This document shows, in pieces, positions 11,532 to 24,030 of a stretch of 64,000 nt of DNA. Under the pieces are notes generated by a model. It searched no databases, was not told the DNA's origin, and was given only the letters and a program-made list of their open reading frames with translations. Where the stretch lies: positions 22,358,501 to 22,422,500 of the forward strand of contig JAKSXM010000231.1 in assembly GCA_022575985.1 (NCBI GenBank), written 5' to 3'. Every line of letters starts with the position of its first letter. The first letter of the stretch is position 1. Position numbers and translations under genes: made by a program. The stretch is from Anagrus nilaparvatae (lineage: Eukaryota; Arthropoda; Insecta; Hymenoptera; Mymaridae).

Positions 11532-13874
11532 TTGCTTGGCAATGACCGATATATTTTATGTGTAATGTTTTGCATTTATAAACTTGTTATCAATGTTTAT
11601 CTAATTGCCTATTCTGTACTCGGTTCTAGATTTTTAAATAATGTTATTTAATACTAAAATTTAGAAACTAATAATTTTTCATAATAAGGCTTTATGTTCG
11701 GAAGGCTTTCCGAACATCTGCAGACTATCTGGAACATAAATATAAGCATACACAAAGAATCATACTTTTACATAATTATAAAAAATTTATGGGTTTTAGC
11801 CACAAAATCTTTTTTTATTCTTTCTTTTTTATAGCATTTGAGATATGATAATTATTATGTTTCATTGTAACGCTCTAGTACATTTTTTTACAAACAATTA
11901 ATTACAAAAAATGATTATCTTAACTGACGCAGAGAAGCCTAAATATTTTAATTTTTTTTTTTAAATTAATAAAAATTTATACTAATCTTAACTATGGAAT
12001 CCCCTTTTATGACTCTCTACAGTAGTACCAGCCAGTTCAAGAAATAAATCATATGATTTTTATTTTATAATAAGCATCTGAAAAAATTAGTACCATTCAT
12101 TAAAAGATTATTATATTATGCTATTTTTATAAAAAATACCTAATTAAGTAATTAACTTATACTAATTAATAAAATGCGTTTTAATGCTAATCACTGCCAA
12201 GCTCCAGTATAACATCCAGATTCCACTATAAATTACACATGCAGGAAATGATAAATGGAACTGTGCTTATGTATCTGAATTAAAAACATATGTTGCTTAT
12301 GAGATAAATTAATATTATATTTTTTATAAAAAATATATTCTATATTTAAAATACAAAATAAACTTAATCATTTAATGACATATAACCTATATAAGCAACT
12401 TAGGCTGAATCGCGCCGTTTGAACGAGCGCATCTGCGCAACCAGGCCCCATGGGCGATGGACCCACACGTGCTTATTGGTCACGTGGTTAAAGCATGCGT
12501 ATAAAAAAATAAAAGTTAAAATATTCAGGAAAAAAACATTTTCAATTGGCTTTTTATATAAAAATATTTTAATAGTGTTTTTATATATTTAATTTAATTA
12601 ATACACGTGTTTTTTTTTGCCGAAAGATCTCTATCCACGCTGAATGTTTAAATTTCTTGTTACTACAAAATTTATCTAAAACAATCAAATAAGAATATTA
12701 TGCACAAAAAATATTTATTTGTAGTAATTTCTCTTTTTTTTTATCATGCACTAAAATTGCAAAAAAGTTATATTTTTTATTAAAATTAATTTCATTTGAG
12801 ATTAATTATAAAAGATTTTTTTAGAGTTTGATCAAGAATAGAGAACATTCTTTTTTTATAAATTATAATAGATTATTAAAATATAAATATTATTTACTTA
12901 TAAGTTAATACAATTTATTTTATTTAATATACATATATATTGCGCATGCGTAAGTACAAGTAACATTATTTAAAAATACTCTGTAATATTTTATAAAACA
13001 ATCTCTTACAAGTAATTTTGGCGAGTGTAATATCGGTGAAAAATCAAGACTGAGGGCTAGCCTTATCTATTTGAATATAAATTTTTATATTTTAATAAAT
13101 TTTGGCAGTGCCTATTCAGCCGAAAATTTTGCACAGTTATAACCTCAAAATTTTCAGAAATTTCGCATGCTGCAGTATTTACATTCAACTATTGCTTGAA
13201 CATATATACAGCCATTCTACATGTGTGGAGGTTCTCTACCAGTACACGTATTACATGCAACTGTTGATTTTGGCTTGAAGAAATAGTGCATGCAGTACTT
13301 AGTAAATTATTCAACGGATAAGGCTCTCTTTTTTATATACTAGAATACTAATTATCTTTTATACTTCTATAACATCAAATTTAAAGAAGTGATAAGAACA
13401 CAACTTCCATGTGTTAGTGCCGGTAAAGTAGCTGCCATTTCTATTCTTATTATCGAATATCTAGCTTACTCTTTAGATACTTAGATGGCATCACATAATA
13501 AGTCCTAATATTATCACAATATATATTTCTTTTTTCTGTTTTTCATAAACAACAACTTTTTGTTCCCCTTTTTTGCTCTTTATAATCCTTTCTTTTTTGC
13601 ATACAATAAGCTTTTACATATATACTAAGCTGCCTTTTGCCTAATCATACCTCTAAACTCTTATATATATATTATAACAAGCTTTTTATTGTATCATTTA
13701 TTGTATCATTCATATGCCTGATACATTCAGAAACCAATCTTGTAAGGCTCTCTGCACAAACAGATCCTCCAATGTTTTTTGTTGTTCTTCATGCTCATTT
13801 GCCTGGCATTCTGTATGTGGTGGCTTAAAAAATAGGCTCAATCCAAATAGGCTAAAAATAATGAAACTGTCAAG
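11532..13874. other. Intergenic; one GC-richer patch near 12.4 kb
   Basis: Mostly AT-rich with no supported gene. A patch at about 12,405-12,495 is locally GC-rich and includes a CACGTG hexamer, which could be a promoter remnant or a piece of an unrecognised repeat. Sequence just before 13,875 probably belongs to LINE-1. Confidence 0.4.
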
Positions 13875-15048
13875 ATGTGTGCTGAATGCTTAACTAAAGA
13901 TGATGTAGCCTCTACCTTTCCAGCTATATTGTCAAGATCAAACTCTGTCAGTAGTAATAGATCAAATCCTAAAAGATAAAGAGAAAACGATGAAGTTTCT
14001 GACAGCTCTGAGGTTGAATCTGAACTTACTGAAACTTCTTCTCAAGATACTCAACTGGCCATACTTAAAGAACTAAAATCCCTTAAAAAAGACTCAATTG
14101 AAAAACATCATGAACTTCTTACAAAAATTGATTCACTTACCAAACAAATTTCTTCTCTCTCATCATCAAACTATAAAATAGCCACTTAACAAACTCACAT
14201 GAATAAAGATATTAAATCCTTAAAAAAAGACATCAAAAAGCTAAATAGGCAAAACATAAATGAGCTTTCTTTCTCAGGCTATAAAAACTCAAATGATCCT
14301 GACACTAACAGTCTCAAAACTACAATTGTTGCTATTGCCCCTTACAAGTTAGTCTCAAGGAATCCGACATTAGAAATATTAGAGTTTTGAATAATAAAGA
14401 AGCTACTCCTGACCAGGACTCTAGGCCACCAACTTTCATCGCAATCTTTCTTTATTCTTCTAGTCACTGCTTAAAAATCCTAGATGCAAAAAAGAGTCTA
14501 AAAAAAGTAATAAGGAACAAAGACCTTATACCAGCTTCCAAAGGAAAACGCCTATCTTTATAAATGAGGTCCTAGAGTCCGAAATCTACAAACTACTAAA
14601 AACAAGCAAGCACTGGGCTAAAAACATACAAGCAAAATATGTATGGACTGATAATGGTAGAGTCCTTGTAAGACATAAAGATAGAGCTAAAGTTCATGAA
14701 ATCAACACATTATAAGACTTAGCTGAGGTTGAGAAATATATAGTTCTCCATGAAGAGCAAAGCAGAGAAGAACGGAATTCTTCCTCACCTCAACAATAAA
14801 ATAATAATAGCAGCAACCTACCATTAACTTCTGCAGCTACCACAACGTCAGAAAGTGGATCTACCATGGCTGGTTTAACACCAACTTCAAGTGAATCTAA
14901 ATCAGCAGCTGTAACTGAAATGGAAACTGAACAGCTCAACACTACAACTAATGAAAATAATATAAATACCATCCCTACCTATAATCCTCATAAAAATTCC
15001 ATATTAAAACAAGAGCTTTCTGATAACCTACTAACTAATATTTTATAG
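13875..15048 (+). pseudogene. LINE-1 ORF1 (gag-like) remnant
   Basis: From ATG at 13875 one frame reads MCAECLTKDDVASTF, a C-x-x-C piece that could be the end of a PHD-type finger. A Ser/Glu-rich stretch follows and then a heptad-like helix (about 14,050-14,260). In-frame stops lie near 13,978 and 14,187, and the frame is lost after 14,390; a Thr/Asn-rich stretch is open at 14,866-15,048. Jockey/CR1 ORF1 proteins coat the element RNA. The assignment rests mainly on position upstream of ORF2 and on composition. Confidence 0.5.
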
Positions 15049-15140
15049 GATAAAACTGGAAGTGGAGTTCCAAACAATCATTCAGGTAACATCTCTAATT
15101 TTACTAATTACATCAATCCCAAAAACCTTCATACAAAATA

Positions 15141-17830
15141 CTGACAACTTGCCATTTTAATGCTCATTCTCTGAGAAAAAACTTCAATTTCGGTCTACCT
15201 AACTTATCAAAACACAACTATGATATTATCACAGTCTCTGAAACGTGGCAATCTGACAAACATACCGATAATATGTTTGCAATAAATGGGTATACGCTTG
15301 TTAGAAATGATAGAATAGGCAGATCAGGTGGAGTAGCCATCTACTTCAAAATCAATCTCAAATTCAAAGTCCTCTCGTGCTCCTCAGTTAGCTTAAATTT
15401 ACCCGCTTATATTTACCCGCCATACATCTTCTGTGAAGTGTCTCTTAAAAATTCAGATCTCTTCGTAGCAGTAGTCTATCGGTCTCCTAAAGCCCCCTAC
15501 TTTAAGGATTCAACCTTTTTGTCTGACCTGTCCATGTTTTGCACTGAATATAGTAGCAAACTAATAATGGGTGATTTCAACTGTGACATTAACCCAAAAA
15601 ATATGAACTCAACCATCAGAACTTTTGCTGAATCTTCAGGTCTAACAATAGTCCCACATGGATCAATCCACTTCACTTCTCTTTCAGAGTCTTTCATAGA
15701 TATCATTATGGTTGATCAAAATGATAATATCTGCAACTATAATAGTTACAACCACATTAATAACCACTATCTAGTAGATGTCGCAATTGAAATCTTCTCA
15801 CCAGCACCATCAACAAATAATCTGCAATACAGGGATTTTAAAAATCTTAATGAAAAATTTTATCTACAAGAACTGTCCAAAATCAATTGGTCCCATTACT
15901 AAATTCTTCTAACATTGATTTTTGCGTTTCACATTTAGAGAAAAAATTTAATTGTATCCTCGACAAAGTAGCCCCTTTTAAAAAAATTCCTCAGAACACA
16001 AAATTTGAACCTTGGATTACTGATGAAGTAAGGGAGGGCTTTCATTTGCTTAATAAGCTACATCGTAAATATAGACGCACCGGAAACGAGGATCACTATA
16101 AAGAATACAACTCGCTTAAAGCTAACCTCACAAACACAGTAAATGATCTGAGATCTAATTTTTACAAAAATCGTATCAAAAATCTAGATAAACCTAATAA
16201 AATCTGGAAAGAACTTAGACATCTAGGCTTAGTCGAAGCTAAAACCAGCAGTAATTTCTATAATCTCTCTGCTGACACTATAAATGAAAATTTTATTACT
16301 TTTCAAAATCCATTACCAACTCCTAACCTACCTCTAAACTCGCCTTCTTTCAAGAACAATATCAACGAAGAGTTCAAGTTCTCTCAAATCACTGCCAAAG
16401 AAATTGAAACTGCGGTTTCCTCTTTCACCTCAACAGCTGTAGGCGTCGATGGGCTTCCAGTAAAACTTTTCTCTCTAGGCCTACCAATATTAATGCCTAT
16501 TCTTCTTCACATTTTTAATCTCTCAATAAATTCCAACACCTTCCCAAATAGGTGGAAAGAAGTCTTAATAATGCCCGTAAACAAAGTCAGCAAACCGCAA
16601 AGCCCCACAGACTTTCGCCCAATCGCTCTACTTTGCCTAATTTCTAAAGTTTTCGAAAAGACACTCCACAACCAAATAACAACATTCCTAGAAACCAACA
16701 GCCTGCTAGACAACCTGCAATGCGGATTCAGAAAACGGAGAAATCCACAAATCCTGCTTACCAAGCTCCTAGATGACGTCACTAGTAACATAGAAGCAGG
16801 GAAACTAAACTTCTTAATTCTATTTGATTTCAAAAAACTTTTGATAGCGTCTCTCACGGCCTATTGCTGAATAAGCTAAAACTCTATGGCTTCTCAGATG
16901 AAACTATTTCTTGGTTTAAATCTTATCTAGTAAACAGAAAGCAAGCTGTAATCAACAGCAGTAATAACTCCTACTCCAAATGGGAAAACATCAAGAGCGG
17001 AGTCCCACAAGGCTCCATTCTTGGTCCCCTGTTGTTCCTAGTCTTTATTAATGATATTAAATTTTCTCTTGATCTCTAACAGGCTATTATTTGCTGATGA
17101 TCTCCAAATCTACCTCTCCACTGAATATGATAATATCGATTCAAATCTTAACAAACTCATAGACGATAGAATAAATATCAAAAATTGGGCTCATGATAAT
17201 CAACTAGGAATTAACTTAGCCAAAACTAAAGCTACTGCATTCGGTCCTCAAAAACATCTCGAAAATTTTTTCGAATCTGGCATCTCCATTCAACTACCTA
17301 ACAGCATTCCATTTGTGAAGTTTGTCAAAAATCTAGGTATCATTTTCGATCATAAACTAAAATCGGATGATCATATTATCAAGATTTCTAATAAAATACG
17401 TAGCACGCTTTACAGATTAAGATATTTCAAAAACTATGTTGACTTGGAAACCAGGAAGCAACTAGTAATGTCCCTAATCATGCCCCGCTTTGATTAATGG
17501 CCATCCATACTAGGGAATCTTAAAAGCGAGCACATTAAGACCTTAAATGTTTTACTAAATTCAGCAATCAAATATATCTTTAACTTGGGTTACTATGACC
17601 ACGTTTCAAACTTTAGAAAGAGTCTTAATTGGCTAGAAATTGGAGATAGATTTAAATTCAATAGAACTTGCTTCATATTCAAAATTCTGTTATTCCAGTA
17701 CCCAGACTTTTTGTTTTCAAAATTAAAGTACAGGATACCCCCTAGAGAACTCAGGCCCAAATTCAAAGAGCTTGAGGTCCCTACTCATCATTGCAAACCA
17801 TACGCATCTTCTATCTTAGTTATACCATAA
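15141..17830 (+). pseudogene. LINE-1 ORF2: endonuclease + reverse transcriptase, broken
   Basis: The endonuclease part (15,141-15,902) shows CHFNAHSL, DIITVSETW, GGVAIYFK, VVYRSPK and LIMGDFNCD, the usual APE-type signatures. The frame then shifts near 15,890 and continues through the RT (15,887-16,870) with FRPIALLCLISKVFEK. It shifts again near 16,845 at the motif A region (FDFKK), continues with GVPQGSILGPLLFLVFIND, and shifts near 17,075 just before the catalytic FADD. The thumb region ends in a TAA near 17,495, with one more open stretch to 17,830. At least three frameshifts and one nonsense codon rule out activity. Confidence 0.85.
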
Positions 17831-18025
17831 ACTCAAATTAATCTATCAACTAACCTCCACTTCCAAATCCACAATCCACATACCCTTTTCCATTCTCTTA
17901 TATAAATTATCTTACGCATCATCTAATTAATGAACTATATAGGCGTTTCTACCTAACTGTTACTATTTCTGTAATGCAGCGCTTTGAATGAATAGGCTTT
18001 ATGTATATTAATTTTTTTTTTTTTA

Positions 18026-19321
18026 TTTGTCAAAAATTATTAAGCAAACTATATCCCAACTATATCAATTATTTTTAAAACAGAAAATTTGCTAATAACG
18101 TAAATATAGAGAGCAATATCAGTAAAATTATGAAAATCAGCTCTGTGGAGATCGCGATCTTACTTCTAATAGTTAATGCCATTTCTGTACCGTTCAAAGG
18201 AATTACTTATACTTAGAGTATGTGATAATTAAGAAGTTGAATATTAAATTTTCACTAAGGAAAATGTTGTGCTATCAATCGTAGTAAATTTATACTCGAT
18301 TAAAAAGACGTAGCTCGGAATCCAGTAATTTGACATTTTCACCAGTTTACGTTCTTTTACGTTCTTACCGTCTAATGTAATTTAAATTTAGTTTTTTTGA
18401 AATATTCTATAGGTGATAGCGAGTAAAATGAAGTAAACTTTATGATTGTGCGTTTTATTTTAATTAAATACTAGTGAAATCACTAGTGCCGCAAGCGTAA
18501 CTTTATAAAAAACTCATATTTTTTAAACAGCACGTGACATTTAATAAAATTTTTAACTTTACAAATATTGTGATCGATAATAAAAATTATTTTTTTTCTT
18601 CTTGTTAAGTCGGTAACGTAAAATTTTCACTACAAATTTTATAATTCTGATAATAAAAAAAATTATTTAGTATTGATACCACTATTTTGTTTGTTTACAT
18701 GTTTTTAGGTTAAATTTTAATTATTATCAGTTTAATTTTGAAATAGTAATTAGATACTGTAAACACATTGAGTAACTGATTGAGACGTAATTTGTATAAT
18801 TTTATAGATGAAAATTTAATTTTTTATTTTAGGTATCATATGAATAAATTCATAAATTTTCTGAATCCTTATTCTTGGATAATACTTAAGGGAACTACCC
18901 AAACCACCAAAATTTTTTCAGGAATACCAAAGAATGATTATTTTTTAATGCTTTTGAGGAATCTTTGGGTGAAAAAGTATTTTTTAGAAAAAAATTTCTG
19001 AAATCATAAAAAAATAAATAAAATGATAACAATTTTAGAGACAAAATAACAAGGTATTGCAACAAAGGTGAAAATTTGATTTGTGTTTTATATAAATTTT
19101 GCTAACAACATCTAAGAATTTAAATGAATTTTTTTCAAATTATGCTGCTTTTTTTAAAGTAAGTTTCATTTTAAAAAACTATTCAAAAAACGCACGTTCC
19201 ATATCATAAAAAACGCAATACAAGTCTCAGGATTTTCTTTAGTTATACTAAAGTACAATAGCTCAGACTTCCTAACGTATTAATTGTAAGAATTAGATTA
19301 TTTTAGAAGTTCATTTTGATC
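18026..19321. other. Gene-free AT-rich stretch
   Basis: Nothing beyond short spurious frames was recognised. Confidence 0.4.
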
Positions 19322-19393
19322 TACACGGCGAGGCTGCTTTGCTTGAATTTTATTTGCTGCTTGAATTTTCAAGCAAAGCAGCCTGGCCGTGTA
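19322..19393. repeat. Hairpin with 26-base arms
   Basis: 19,322-19,347 (begins TACACGGC, ends GCTTGAA) is the reverse complement of 19,368-19,393 except for one base, with a 20-base loop that itself repeats the GCTTGAATTT motif. GC content is well above the flanks. Could be a tiny foldback or a small-RNA precursor; no function can be claimed. Confidence 0.7.
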
Positions 19394-19619
19394 AGAATAA
19401 AAAAAAAGAAAAAAATAACTTCCAACCAAAAATTAATTAGGATTAAAATTAATATTTAGAGTCTGCTTTAACCTAAAATGCGAATGCTTAAATTAATACA
19501 TTTTTCTCTTATACCGTCTGGTAATTAGCAGTTACAAGATTATTTCTTACAAATATTTAGTATTATGAACATACTGTATAAATTTTACAAGTGTGCCTAA
19601 GATTTTAAGTTTAAAAAAA

Positions 19620-19805
19620 AAATTATCGAAATAGTAATGGTTAGGTAGAAACGCCTATATATTGTAAATCTAGCTTATATTAAATTTAACTAATTGTGTA
19701 ATTTTATATTGTCTTGCTTTTAATTTTATTTTACGTGCTGTATATATAAATGATATAAAATGTATGATATTCTACCTTTGTATTTTATACAATAAATAAA
19801 ATATC
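19620..19805 (-). repeat. Inverted 3' end of a LINE-1 family copy
   Basis: Reverse complement shows ATAGGCGTTTCTACCTAAC followed by a TTACTATTTC block, as in the LINE-1 3' UTR at about 17,940. The neighbouring TTTTATACAATAAATAAAAT recalls the 3' end of LINE-3 at about 46,350. No coding sequence accompanies it, so only the tail is preserved. Confidence 0.5.
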
Positions 19806-20022
19806 AAATATAAAAAAAAATATAGATAATTTTATATAATATATATAGATAATTTTATTTTAAGATCAAAAATGTTATAAATAGAAACTTTTAATATTAA
19901 TTCAATCATGTAAAAATGTGAATTTTATTGATTATTATTTTTTTTACTGTTGAACTGTTTTTTTTTTACATCGAACTGGTACTGGACTGCCATAATATTA
20001 CAAAGTTGATTTCTAATAGGCC

Positions 20023-22725
20023 TTAACTCTTCAACAGGTTTTTCTCAGTTTGTATGCTATTCAATTGGTTTAAAAGAACCGTCAATTCTGAACCTTTAAG
20101 ATTCATATCTTCTCCAGAAAGAGTAAGAGCTTCATACAATCTAAGAGCAGTAGCTTTCCTTAAGAATTTAAATTTATGACATAAATAAATACTTAATTGA
20201 CAAAATGCAGCTTTAGATACTGAATTTTCTTGAATTTGTAATAAATGACAATAAATTTTAATAATATTTAATTGGCATTAAGCTGAATGAATATGTTTAC
20301 TTTCTTTTTTTAAAAGCATTAACCATTTTTCATAAATATCTTTTTCGCAATCACAAATAATACGTTCCATACATCCAGAATTAAGGGACGTTTGGGGTAA
20401 ATATTTTTTCGTAAATCATTTTTTTTTTTTTAGATAAATCACTTCATATATGTCTCAAGAGTACGTAAAAAAATTTTTTTTTTTAATTTCTCCCGCAAAG
20501 TATATTTTTTAGCCTGTTTTGCCGGCGCCGTCAAACGTGCTTTTGATAAAATTTAACGGTATGGCTCTAATATTATCTTACATATCTTCTAACTACTGTT
20601 AAATAGTTAGAAATCATGTCGCAACTGGTCACTGATAGAAATTATGAGCAAATTTTGCTAATATTCGCGATGGTTTATGACGCCAAATTTAGCCGTGCCA
20701 AAATGGTAAAAAATAGCAAATCGGCCCAGCAGCAGGGGTAAAATCAGCTACAAGTTCAGTGTGAAAACCAGAAGGATAACTTTATGGCTCAAAAATCACT
20801 GATAACTTATAAGTATACTTAAATATACACACAAAAAAATGTTTTGTTAAATTTTTAAGAAAAAAAATTATTTACTCTTATTTAGAAAACTATGTTTTTA
20901 CACCTTCTAATTATGATTTCTCCAAATCTACTTGACCAATTTTAATTTTTTGGGTCTATTTTTTTTTTTGTAAGTTTCTTTAAATAATAATTAAAAAAAA
21001 AAAATAATTTAATAACTAAAAGTATGGAAAAAATTATTCCAAAAGTTTAAAGTCGTTTTACTCGAAACAGTGTTTGTGAAAAGTATGTACACGATTGCGC
21101 GATAACTTCTGCACCGATTTACTTCAAACTTTCTGAGCAACTTAATAAATGTACTAATTTCGGGATGTCGTCGAGTTTTTTTTTTTTTATGTTCTCAAAA
21201 AATTTTTGCAGCTGCTTTTGTCCGAAAATTATAGGTCTTTTTTTTCATTTTAACTTTGTGTAGCCGCCATTTTGTTCCTAATTAATATTTTTGAAAAAAC
21301 TCGACGACATCCCGAAAGTACGTGTTTTAAGTCTTACCAACTTTTTTTTTTTTTTTTTAGATTATCCTAAGTCAAGATATCATGTACATAAATTTGGAAT
21401 TTTTGTTTTCAGAGACGCAGTCACACCTCTCTTACGCTAAAATGACGTCACAAAAAAAAAAAAAAAAATTTTTTTTCAAATCTTTAAAATATTTGTAAAC
21501 AATAAAAAAAATTTGAAGCAAATATCTCTATCCGTTATTTCACAATCCTACCTTGAAAATCAGCTAAAATTTCTATATATTTACCCCAAACGTCCCTTAA
21601 ATAAACGATCAAGGAATGCTAAAATAGATGGTATTATTCGATCATTTTTGTGACTAATTTCAAATATATTTGTTATTTCACCACAAATTTTACGTAATGA
21701 TAAAACATCTGCTTGTTGCATATAAAAGAAAAATGCAGAACTGGAATGTTTAACTAAAGATTCTGATATCCTTCTAACGCTATATATAACTCCTGAAAGT
21801 ATGTAATTAATGTATTGTGTGTAAGATAACATTTTAATAATGGGAATGTATCTTTCTCCAATTTCCAATCTAATTTAAAGGCACAATCATATGGAAATAA
21901 TATTTTCAAATCACTTTGTGATGGTATATATTTGGTAAATCACTATGAACAAGAGAAAATAGTATTTTAAGTATCAAGGGCGTAAAGGTTTCGGCTCGTG
22001 TCTAAAGTATTTCGCCCATGATGCTTACACTATTTTTTGCCCACCTAGGCGTAGAACAAGTTCAGAAAATTCTTTAAACACGAGTTTTACGCCCGGGAGG
22101 GCAAAAAAATATTTTACCAGCTAAACCTGATAAATGTATGATTGAAAAATGTTTTATTAGAAGCACACAACCTTGTTTTATTAATTTACCACCAAGTCCT
22201 TGAAGATGACCTCGTGATTTAGAAATCGCTACGATATTTCTTATTCTTTCTATTTTATTTTCATCTAATAAATGAGTAATATCCTTGTTATATTTTTCAT
22301 AAAGTGTTAAAATAATCTCTGCTATGGCCTATATACTACCATGACGAACATTTAAATCTATCAAGTTTAAATACACAAGTAATCGCGATAATACATCATC
22401 TATACTTTTTAAGTCTACATTTAATTTTATTAAATTATGAAGAGCTTTTGGAGTTACTTCTCTAATAGCTTCATCCCAATGTATTATTTTTTTATCTATA
22501 AGATGATTGATAAACGGTTCAACGTATTCATCAAAATCACCTGAAATTTTTCCACTGATATTTTTATAAGCATTATTTCTAGTGCCTACTTCAAAATAAT
22601 CAGCTATTGTTATTATTTCCAAGCCATGAGGAAAATTTCCTTCTCTGCCAACAATTTTTTGAAGAGCTGGAGATGCTCTACGAGAATTTATTTCCCTATC
22701 AAAACATGTAACCAACAACAAAGTT
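20023..22725 (-). pseudogene. Tubulin-specific chaperone D (TBCD) pseudogene, split by a TTAA element
   Basis: From 22,725 leftwards, after an acceptor-like CAG, the frame reads LLLVTCFDREINSRRASP, then GREGNFPHGLEIITIADYF, YVEPFINHL, HWDEAIREVTPKALHNL and LNVRHGSI. These are hallmark HEAT-repeat segments of tubulin cofactor D, which folds beta-tubulin. It continues past a TAG near 22,328 with GLGGKLIKQGCVLLI. An unrelated patch (about 21,960-22,110) and a frameshift near 21,870 interrupt it before YILSGVIYSVRRISESLVKH. After the inserted element (20,385-21,596) the C-terminus resumes with NSGCMERII and ends with LCHKFKFLRKATALRLYEAL and a TAA at 20,023-20,025; another TAA lies near 20,284. 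Removing one TTAA joins the two halves in frame. Only the C-terminal third of TBCD is present. The breaks rule out a full protein. Confidence 0.85.
20385..21596. mobile_element. 1,212 bp TTAA-flanked MITE-like element inside TBCD
   Basis: Terminal inverted repeats GGGACGTTTGGGGTAAATAT at 20,385 and its complement ending at 21,596 are bordered by TTAA on both sides (20,381-20,384; 21,597-21,600). TTAA duplication with GGG-type termini is the piggyBac signature. There is no transposase. The interior holds another hairpin: TTCGGGATGTCGTCGAGTTT near 21,160-21,185 pairs with AAACTCGACGACATCCCGAA near 21,297-21,317. Non-autonomous. Confidence 0.85.
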
Positions 22726-23895
22726 CTGATAACTTCATTAAGTTGTAAATATTCAAATAGTCAGGAAAAAATTCGACGATTTAAAAAAAAAAATTTTTAT
22801 TTTTGACCGAAAAATAACCAAGTTATCGTTATTTAAAGTTAGAATACTGTATAATGACCCTAAAACTGGAATTTTTGGAAAATTTGTTAAAAAATCTTAA
22901 AATGATGATAACTTGCTTATTTGTCGGTCAAAAATAAAAATTTTTTTTTAAAAATAAGCTTATTTTTCCCTGGCTATTCGAATATTGAAGAAGAAAAATT
23001 TTTTGGTTAACCCCTTAACCACTTATTGGCAAATATTGTTCCAATTATTACACATTTTCAGAGTCTTGTATCTACGAACAGAAGCCAATACCATCGCCCA
23101 AATTTTTAGAGAGTTTTTTTTAATATTAAAAGAAGCTTCCCTGAAATTTTCAGCCCTTAAAGTGCTCAGAGAAAAATTTTGCAGACGATTAAAGTGGTTA
23201 AAAAATCGATATTTTTGGAAACAGCAAACATTCAATTGCTTATATCTCCGGTCCCTAATGTGCTTTTTTAACGTTTAAGGTCTCATTTAAAAGGTCTTTG
23301 CTAGACGCTTTTAACGAAACCAACCGGAAGTCTTAAACTAATGATGCTGAGTCACAATTTAAGTTCAAAAATCAGCATTTTTCGATAAAATGAATCTTAC
23401 GTTAATCAATGCCATTAAAAATCAACTCCTTGAAACTTTTTGAAAATTTTTTTGGTAAAAGTTGAAAGTTCAAGAAAAAAATGAGACCAGCCGGAAGTTT
23501 ATTGGACCAATCCTTGAAGCCCAGTAAATTTTTGAAAATTGGCTAAAAACAGCTATTTTTGGACCTTTTAGAGCTTGTATCTCGGCAACCTGTCCTGCAA
23601 AATGGCTGAAATTGGCTGAAATGGCTGGCTGAGTTTTTTATTACTTCAAATCATCCCTGAAAATTTGAGCCCGATCGGAGTCATCGGTGCGCACATTTTT
23701 GTATGAAAAGTAATGGATATGCCCATATCTATTTCAATTGTAACATTTTCTGTTAAACAAACAGCAAGTTGTTCCTACCTGCAATAAAAATTTTATTTTA
23801 AAAGATAAATCAGTTTTTTTTATATGATTTTCATTGTAAGTAATACTGAAAATATTTAATAATAAAAATAATGAATTACCACAAATTTTTGCAAA
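22726..23895. other. Intron-like/repeat sequence, nothing firmly recognised
   Basis: Contains a quasi-palindrome around 22,755-22,975 (GGTCAAAAATAAAAATTTTT in both orientations) and a 23.0-23.7 kb stretch with recurring CCGGAAGT and TTGTATCTCGGC/TTGTATCTACG phrases that looks like an old dispersed repeat. No coding family was recognised. Confidence 0.4.
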
Positions 23896-24030
23896 ACGTA
23901 TGCTATAACGTTATCATCTTCTTGAGAATAAGTCCTATTTAAATAATTTACAAGATTTGGATGTTGAAGTCTTTGAAGGTGACTTAAAGAAAGCTTATGG
24001 CAAAGAGATAATAAACCAAGCTCTGCTTCA
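23896..24030 (-). pseudogene. Possible kinase N-lobe exon fragment
   Basis: The minus frame reads HLQRLQHPNLVNYLNRTY, then DDNVIAYVLQKFV, resembling the alphaC-to-beta5 stretch of protein kinases (L-x-H-P-N-L-V-x-Y-L ... hydrophobic strand). A donor-like GTAATT follows. No glycine loop, catalytic HRD or DFG is found nearby. It could be one exon of a GCN2-like or MAP3K-like gene, a relic, or chance. Confidence 0.2.

Larger units (their letters stand above)
13875..18025 (+). mobile_element. Decayed non-LTR retrotransposon LINE-1 (Jockey/CR1-like)
   Basis: Two consecutive coding regions (ORF1 then endonuclease/reverse transcriptase) are followed by a ~190 bp 3' UTR. The UTR motif ATAGGCGTTTCTACCTAAC (about 17,940) recurs inverted at about 19,640, so another 3' end of this family lies downstream in opposite orientation. 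Multiple frameshifts and stops make the copy inactive. Its 5' boundary is not defined; coding is traceable from 13,875. Clade is judged from the apurinic-type endonuclease plus the GVPQGSILGPLLF and FADD blocks. Confidence 0.8.

Noticed and set aside
22985..23278. 97-codon plus-strand frame and its antisense partner
   Set aside because: Both strands are open over the same AT-rich repeat-like DNA and neither shows a recognisable domain.
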